Below are positions 5,961 to 10,080 of a stretch of DNA of 10,080 nucleotides, piece by piece. The DNA lies in contig LSIG01000122.1 in the NCBI GenBank assembly GCA_001556125.1, forward strand, positions 1 to 10,080. Direction: 5' to 3'. The position numbers and the translations under genes were made by a program. The notes beneath the pieces were generated by a model. That model was not told the DNA's origin and did not search any database. It worked only from the letters and a program-made list of their open reading frames with translations. The stretch comes from Rhizobiales bacterium CCH10-E5. Its GTDB lineage: Bacteria; Pseudomonadota; Alphaproteobacteria; Rhizobiales; Beijerinckiaceae. Positions within the stretch are counted from its first letter, which is position 1. Each line of letters begins with the position of its first letter.

Positions 5961-6779
5961 TTACCGGGCAGCGGCGCGCTGCTCCGTGACGACCTCGGCG
6001 AGCCGCGCGGCCAGCACCGGTTGGCGGTTAAAATGCAACCTGAAAAGCGCCTTGCCCAGACGCTCTTCGGGCATTTCAAGAACCCGCGCGCGATCGGCCG
6101 CGAACTTCAAGATCCCCCAGGGCCGTAGGCGCCCCGCGGCCCCCCTCGGGAGGGCAAACGAACCGCTCAGTTGGAGCCCTGTCGGGCGACGTTCCAGTTC
6201 GTCGAAAAGGAGGGCGAACATGACGTGGGCGAGGTTGAGCCTGAATTCGGCACCTCCTGGGGTCCGCGCGGAGATGCAGGCTGATAAGCGGGTCTGCCCG
6301 GTGTAAAAATGGGCGCTTTGGATGGTCCATTCTACCGAGACGGGCTGGCCGCTATGAATTGCCTCGCTGACCGCGGGCTCTACGAGCAGCAGGGGCTGAA
6401 GGAGAGACCTCAAGGACCGCACCGTCTCCCGGTTGGCTGCGTCAGCCGGCGCCACCGAAGTCGTTGACGGGCGCGGCGCCTGATCGGCAAATTGCACGAT
6501 CAGCGAGTGCGGCTTCCGATCCCCATCGTCATCGTCCAGGACCTTCGCCAGCCGGTCGGCCGTGCTGAATATGGGGTGACGCACGGGGTAGCGCGAAGGC
6601 CAGACCTGATAAACCGCATTCTGGACGGCCAAGAGCGCGTCATTGTCGTCTGCCGCGTACCCACTCCACTGAATCCAGCCCGGCCGCTCGGGGCCGCTCA
6701 TCATTGAGGCGACCCACAGTTTTGTAGGCCTCGGGAATTCGACAGAATCTTCGACCTGCTGAAGCTGCGGCGCCACCAT
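5961..6779 (-). CDS. Hypothetical protein, 272 residues, unrecognised
   Basis: The ATG at 6777-6779 is chosen because GGGAGG lies 6 nt upstream; an upstream in-frame start at 6830 would put 17 extra codons on top of this ribosome site. The protein is soluble, with no signal or membrane helix. Visible parts are an N-terminal W-rich region (residues 20-60), an acidic stretch DDDDGD at 82-87, a linker rich in P, S, T and A (100-118), and a C-terminal domain (120-265) with alternating strand-like and helical segments (SVEWTIQSAHFY, LSACISARTPGG, LNLAHVMFALLFDELERRP). Its codon use resembles the other plasmid genes. It stands alone, with an AT-rich upstream region. I do not recognise it. A role in replication or maintenance is conceivable only because of its place beside the AT-rich island and the repeat array. 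Confidence 0.7.
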   Translation of the reverse strand: MVAPQLQQVEDSVEFPRPTKLWVASMMSGPERPGWIQWSGYAADDNDALLAVQNAVYQVWPSRYPVRHPIFSTADRLAKVLDDDDGDRKPHSLIVQFADQAPRPSTTSVAPADAANRETVRSLRSLLQPLLLVEPAVSEAIHSGQPVSVEWTIQSAHFYTGQTRLSACISARTPGGAEFRLNLAHVMFALLFDELERRPTGLQLSGSFALPRGAAGRLRPWGILKFAADRARVLEMPEERLGKALFRLHFNRQPVLAARLAEVVTEQRAAAR

Positions 6780-6834
6780 GCTTGACCTCCCTGAATTGGC
6801 GTTGCGCCCGTGCCTCGACCACAACGACAAGAAT

Positions 6835-6970
6835 CAATGAAAGAAACATATCACGAACTGCAAATAAATACTGCATATCTGAAATGTCACATTAAATAAT
6901 ATATAATTATAATTAAAAATACTCTAGATATATTTCCTAGAATTAATATTAATTCCGCAATTATGGCGTC
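6835..6970. promoter_or_regulatory. AT-rich island upstream of the 272-residue gene
   Basis: About 135 bp are dominated by A and T in an otherwise GC-rich region. Within it are a 10-bp palindrome TATAATTATA (6902-6911) and a perfect 16-bp palindrome GAATTAATATTAATTC (6940-6955). The leftward gene's promoter should lie here, though I cannot fix its boxes. An easily melted island with palindromes next to repeats also fits a replication origin or a regulator site. I found no convincing DnaA box. Confidence 0.5.
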
Positions 6971-7058
6971 GCTTGCTTGCAATGAATACTGAGACGATCT
7001 TGGTAGGGCAGCCGCAGCGGGTCTTGGCGCGCCTCCCCCGTTCTGTGCCATGCAAGGC

Positions 7059-7876
7059 GCCGGCACGGCTGGGAGCGAGGAGGGATGAGGCTCTGTCGGC
7101 GAGGTGGCGACCTCCCGTCGCGCCAATTCCCAAGGATGACTTAGCCTGGCGCAGCCCTTGACCGCCATCACCGCGGCACGGGTCGAACGAGGAAAGACGG
7201 ATTGCTCCCATAAGGTGACCGCGGAGCCGCCCTTAGGTTCGGTCCCGGGCGACACCGGCACGGCGCGAGCGCGAGGGAAGGATGGGTCCTGGTCGGTCAG
7301 GTGTCGTCGTCCCGTCGCGCCCTTCTCCGTCAGGGGACCGCGAGGCCGCCCCTAGGTTCGTCCCGGGACGACGCCGGCACGGAATGAGCGCGAGGGGAGG
7401 ATGGGTCCTGGTCGACCAACTATCGTCCTCTCCTCGCGCCCTTCTCTCCGTCAGGGGACTACGAGGCCGCGCCCTGGTTCGTCCTGGGGCGGTTCCGACG
7501 CGGCAGTTTCGCGAGCAAACAGATGGATCCTGGTCGGCAAAGTGTCGTCCTCTCCTCGCGCCCTTCTTCGTCAGGGGCATGCGAGGCCGCCTCTGGGTTC
7601 GCCCCGGGGCGAAGCCGGCACGGAATGAGCGCGAGGGAAGGATGGATTCTGGTCAGGCAGGTGTCGTCTTTCCCTTGCGCCCACCATCACGACGTCGTCC
7701 CGGACGGCGCCCCGTCGGCAAGGGAGCGCGAGGGAGACGATGGGTCCGGTCGACGCGGGAGCCGTCCTTCCCTCGCGCCCACCATCACGGCGTCGTCCCG
7801 GACGGCGCCCCGTCGGCAAGGGAGCGCGAGGAGGTGATGGGGCCCGGTCGACGCGGGAAGCATTTTCTCCTCGCGC
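7059..7876 (+). repeat. Tandem array of covarying hairpin units (non-coding)
   Basis: Units start with a GCGCGAGG-type arm at 7073 (degenerate), 7269, 7388, 7509, 7629, 7726 and 7824. Spacings between the last six are 119, 121, 120, 97 and 98 bp. In each unit the left arm pairs with a right arm ending in CGCGC or TGCGC about 52 nt later (ends 7123, 7320, 7439, 7561, 7680, 7778, 7876), around a conserved loop segment near GGTCCTGGTCGG. Pairing over 16-17 positions is complete, allowing G-T pairs, in units 7388 and 7629. One mismatch occurs in unit 7824 and three in 7269. Unit 7726 pairs at 16 positions around a small internal loop, and unit 7509 is weakest. Arms change together, for example GAGGGAA with TTTCCCTT versus GAGGAG with CTCCTC. 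The first units share one linker type and the last two another. Unit length is not a multiple of three, so the array is unlikely to encode protein. Confidence 0.85.
7359..7706. repeat. Second palindrome class in the linkers of the hairpin array
   Basis: Between the long hairpins each linker carries a shorter dyad at the same place: CGTCCCGGGACG (7359-7370, perfect), CGTCCTGGGGCG (7480-7491, paired with two T-G pairs), TTCGCCCCGGGGCGAA (7598-7613, perfect), and CGTCCCGGACG (7696-7706, 5-bp arms with a 1-nt centre). The last form recurs in the linker after unit 7726. A degenerate form centred on CCCGGG lies at 7244-7249. Changes in one arm are matched in the other, so this dyad also appears to be conserved as a structure. 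Each long-type unit therefore has two hairpins. Confidence 0.7.
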
Positions 7877-7932
7877 CAAACCTACAATAGCGGCGGGCGG
7901 ATGCATCGGGTCAGAACCGCGCAGGACGTTCT

Positions 7933-7989
7933 TTTATTTATTTCGAATGGGCGGGGGCCCTTGGCCCCCGCCCATTCGAAATAAATAAA
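7933..7989. repeat. 57-bp palindrome with perfect 27-bp arms
   Basis: The left arm is 7933-7959 and the right arm 7963-7989, fully complementary over 27 bp, with only CTT (7960-7962) at the centre. The inner 11 bp are G+C only (GGGCGGGGGCC); the outer part is TTTATTTATTTCGAAT. For a terminator the T-rich arm would have to follow the stem, but here it precedes it and the 3' side is A-rich on both strands. Cruciform DNA, a recombination or replication site, a very stable RNA hairpin, or a rearrangement or assembly scar are all possible. Confidence 0.9.
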
Positions 7990-8110
7990 TGCCCGTAGCG
8001 GGATTATGTCTTCAGATCCTTCAATGCCCTTCGCCATGAAATTCAATTCGGATTGCATGGAGAAGGGCGTGGTTATGCCGTCAGCGATCAGGCTGCGAAT
8101 GAAGGCCCCT
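7990..8110 (-). pseudogene. Possible decayed fragment of a serine-recombinase C-terminal domain
   Basis: On the minus strand, just after an in-frame TAA near 8111, the reading is GAFIRSLIADGITTPFSMQS followed by ELNFMAKGIEGSEDI. This weakly follows the pattern of the helical domain after the catalytic domain in resolvase/invertase proteins (I..L...GITT...xA..LN..GI.T). There is no catalytic domain, no ribosome site, and the frame then runs through the 57-bp palindrome. This is a weak pattern match and may be chance. Confidence 0.2.
8026..8068. repeat. 13-bp inverted repeat between the palindrome and the helicase remnant
   Basis: GCCCTTCGCCATG (8026-8038) and CATGGAGAAGGGC (8056-8068) pair at 12 of 13 positions around a 17-nt AT-rich centre. 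It lies in a stretch of about 200 bp (7990-8194) with no convincing gene. Its role is unknown; an operator or RNA hairpin is possible. Confidence 0.6.
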
Positions 8111-8194
8111 TAACGTCGGAATTGAGCGGAGGCACCGGAGCGACGCCATGCGGATTGACGCCGCTGGCCTTGAAGGCAGAAGTCACGCCCCGAT

Positions 8195-8811
8195 CTAGTT
8201 CAGTGGGCGATCGGCCGTATCTCCGGGCTTGTAGAATTTCGCCCGATTGCCGGAGTTTCCAGTCGAAGGACCATTGAATTCCACGAGCAGCCCCCGTTCC
8301 GTGAAATCCTTGAAGGTTGCAATCAGCCAAGCCTTATCGATCTTCGGATCGAGTTTTAGCGCTTCAGCGACAGCTAGCCCCAGCCATAGGGCGTCTGTGA
8401 TTGCCGGCTTGAAGTTCTCTCCGGCGGCCAGGTCCAAGATAATTGCGACCTCATGCTCATCGGCGGCTGTAGTTCGCGCGGGGCGAACTGGAGTTGCTGC
8501 AGCCGAACGCTGACCCTTCCTGTTCCCTTTCGTTGGCGTTGAAGGGACTGTGTCATGCTTGGGGTAAAGTTCTATGGCACCGACGCGATCGCCGGCTTGG
8601 GGCTCTCCATCTTCCGAGCGCCCGTTCATGAGTGTCCTGGTGCCGAGTGTGAATACATGACTGCCTATGGCGCGATGAAAATTTGATTTCGTTACGAGTA
8701 TGCGAACGTGCTTTCCGCTGGGCTGCAGACCCAAGCGTTTGAGTGTCTCCGCGTCGTTTGGGACCGGCACAAGGGTCCTAATGTAGCGAGCGGCGTCGCG
8801 GAGAGCGCGGT
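8195..8811 (-). pseudogene. RepA-like AAA-type plasmid helicase, C-terminal remnant cut by IS256
   Basis: The frame is open from the insertion-sequence edge at about 8811 to TAG at 8195-8197. It begins ALRDAARYIRTLVPVPNDAE, which matches the region after the ATPase core in RepA-like hexameric helicases ('SALxxAARxVRTL'). It continues with KSNFHRAIGSHVFTLGTRTL and GDRVGAIELYP, then a C-terminal winged-helix-like domain (ALWLGLAVAEALKLDP, WLIATFKDFTERGLLVEF, RAKFYKPG). Family members are about 350-400 residues long and carry Walker motifs in an N-terminal core absent here. A GTG at 8768-8770 could start a 191-residue product, but nothing suggests an independent gene. I infer that the insertion sequence interrupted the gene and that its first part may lie beyond the window. 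Confidence 0.75.
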
Positions 8812-10080
8812 CGTGTCCCTGCTGGTGGTGTAGCTTCGCAGAGCCACCGCGTGCCGGCTTTGGTCGGGCTGGTCAGGCGGCCACGGCTGGCAGGCTGACG
8901 ATGGGATCATCGCTGATCGGCGCGATGCTTTCCAGCGTGATGTAGCGGGCACGCTGGACGGCCCATTCATCATTCTGTTCGAGCAGGATCGCGCCGACAA
9001 GCCTTGTGATGGCGGCCTCGTTGGGGAAGATGCCGACGACCTCGGTGCGGCGCTTGATCTCGCCGTTGAGCCGTTCCAGCGGGTTGGTGCTGTGCAGCTT
9101 GGCACGGTGCTGCGTCGGGAAGGTCATGTAGGCGAGGACGTCGGTCTCGGCGTTGTCCATCAGGGCAGCGAGCTTGGGGACGGTCGGCCTGAGCTGATCG
9201 GCGACCCTGCGCCATTGCTGGCTTGCGGCAGCGGCATCATCCTGGGCAAACGCTGTTGCGATGAAGGCCGAGACGACGCGCCGCCCGGAGCGGCCAGCAT
9301 GGGCGAGCGCGTTCCTCATGAAGTGAACCCGGCAGCGCTGCCAGGTCGCGGTCAGCACCTTCGAGACGGACGCCTTGATGCCCTCATGGCTGTCGGAGAC
9401 GACGAGCTTCACCCCGCGGAGGCCGCGTCGCGCCAGCTTGCGCAGGAACGCGGTCCAGAAGGTCTCGGCCTCGGAGGGGCCGATATCCATGCCCAGCACC
9501 TCGCGCCTTCCGTCGCTGTTGACGCCAACGGCGACGATCACCGCCACCGAGACGATCCGCCCGGCCTGGCGCACTTTCACATAGGTCGCGTCGATCCAAA
9601 GATAGGGCCAGTCACCTTCTATGGGCCGATCGAGGAAGGCCTGCACGCGCTCGTCGATCTCCTCGCAGAGCCGCGAGACCTGGCTCTTCGAGATGCCGCT
9701 CATCCCCATCGCCCTGACCAGATCGTCGACCGAGCGGGTCGAGATGCCCTGGATGTAGGCCTCCTGAATCACGGCGGTGAGCGCCTTCTCCGCCATCCGG
9801 CGCGGCTCGAGGAAGCCCGGGAAATAGCTGCCCTTGCGCAGCTTGGGGATGCGCAGCTCGACCGTGCCGGCGCGCGTCTCCCAGTCGCGCTCGCGATAGC
9901 CGTTGCGCTGGGCCAGCCGATCAGCGCTCTTCTCGCCAAAGCCGGCGCCGGTCAGTCCGCCGACCTCCAGCTCCATCAGGCGTTGCGCGGCAAAGCCGAT
10001 CATCTCGCGCAGAAGATCGGCGTCGGGGCTCTTCTCCAGCAGCCCGCGCAGGTTCATCATCTCGTCGGTCATCGGGGATC
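8811..10080 (-). mobile_element. IS256-family insertion sequence (one end inside the window)
   Basis: The element contains the transposase gene 8873-10072 plus about 60 bp of end sequence. The inner boundary is set at about 8809-8812 because the helicase reading frame (ALRDAARY...) begins exactly there. The next bases, GTCGTGTCCCTGCTGGTGG and onward, are the expected terminal inverted repeat. The matching repeat and target duplication at the far end would be past 10080 and cannot be checked here. Confidence 0.8.
8873..10072 (-). CDS. IS256-family (mutator-type) DDE transposase
   Basis: A 399-residue transposase of normal family length, intact from ATG to TGA. The catalytic triad is visible: D161 in [10 protein letters not shown]227 in [10 protein letters not shown] and a glutamate in [14 protein letters not shown] (E337 likely). 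The C-x2-H motif (C247, H250 in [11 protein letters not shown]) follows the second aspartate, as usual. The N-terminus ([25 protein letters not shown]-type helices, [14 protein letters not shown]) is the standard IS256 DNA-binding region. The product makes a circular intermediate by copy-paste transposition and acts on the element's terminal repeats. Its start lies 8 bp from the window edge, so the ribosome site is not visible. The gene has no stops or frameshifts, so the copy could be active. Confidence 0.96.
   Translation of the reverse strand: MTDEMMNLRGLLEKSPDADLLREMIGFAAQRLMELEVGGLTGAGFGEKSADRLAQRNGYRERDWETRAGTVELRIPKLRKGSYFPGFLEPRRMAEKALTAVIQEAYIQGISTRSVDDLVRAMGMSGISKSQVSRLCEEIDERVQAFLDRPIEGDWPYLWIDATYVKVRQAGRIVSVAVIVAVGVNSDGRREVLGMDIGPSEAETFWTAFLRKLARRGLRGVKLVVSDSHEGIKASVSKVLTATWQRCRVHFMRNALAHAGRSGRRVVSAFIATAFAQDDAAAASQQWRRVADQLRPTVPKLAALMDNAETDVLAYMTFPTQHRAKLHSTNPLERLNGEIKRRTEVVGIFPNEAAITRLVGAILLEQNDEWAVQRARYITLESIAPISDDPIVSLPAVAA

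Noticed and set aside
6835..6970. DnaA boxes in the AT-rich island
   Set aside because: No sequence close enough to the TTATNCACA consensus was found on either strand.
7059..7876. CRISPR array or integron attC array
   Set aside because: Units are too long and diverge in the arms, with no constant direct repeat of 24-40 bp and unique spacers. No attC core motifs and no genes between the units were found.
7282..7890. A 202-codon plus-strand open frame across the hairpin array
   Set aside because: Repeat units are 119, 121, 120, 97 and 98 bp, so each unit is read in a different frame and the protein shows no repeat. Composition is arginine/proline-rich noise and several other frames are open too, as expected in GC-rich DNA.
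7933..7989. Bidirectional intrinsic terminator
   Set aside because: The GC core is preceded by T-rich and followed by A-rich sequence on both strands, the reverse of a terminator.
7882..8058. A 58-codon minus-strand open frame from the ATG at 8058 through the long palindrome
   Set aside because: No ribosome site and no coherent protein pattern after the first 30 residues; part of it is kept only as a weak possible recombinase remnant.

Overview
The window reads as a backbone segment of a mobilizable plasmid or related mobile element from a GC-rich alphaproteobacterium. The order Hyphomicrobiales, perhaps Methylobacterium-like, is my inference from codon use, the RepA-type helicase remnant and the style of the relaxase; no 16S or other marker is present. 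Most of the window is GC-rich, with two sharp AT-rich islands at about 3150-3330 and 6835-6970.

Left part (1-930): a scrambled edge with a remnant of a LysE-type exporter, a small hypothetical gene on the minus strand that now runs into that remnant, and a divergent AlpA/excisionase-like helix-turn-helix gene. Two perfect palindromes lie between the divergent genes. The HTH gene converges on, and overlaps the end of, the relaxase gene.

Mobilization core (916-5903): mobC and a relaxase run leftward as a translationally coupled pair. A four-gene operon runs rightward: a small DNA-binding protein, a ParA/StbB-type ATPase, a single-pass membrane protein and a 69-residue protein, closed by a clear intrinsic terminator. 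Between the two operons lies a 384-bp AT-rich intergenic region. It holds a compound inverted repeat and five TAATC direct repeats spaced 10-12 bp, a good candidate for oriT plus a centromere-like or operator array. The topology matches RP4 (relaxase operon versus traKLM) and R388 (oriT next to stbABC). No coupling protein or type IV secretion genes are seen, so the element would be mobilized in trans.

Right part (5961-8194): an unrecognised 272-residue gene on the minus strand, its AT-rich upstream island with a 16-bp palindrome, and then about 0.8 kb of non-coding tandem repeats (7059-7876). Each repeat unit forms a long hairpin whose two arms change together from unit to unit. The array is followed by a near-perfect 57-bp palindrome (27-bp arms, 3-nt centre) and a further 13-bp inverted repeat. 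The hairpin array is the most unusual structure in the window.

Right end (8195-10080): the C-terminal remnant of a RepA-like AAA helicase, cut by an IS256-family insertion sequence with an intact transposase gene. The other end of the insertion sequence and the helicase N-terminus would lie beyond the window.
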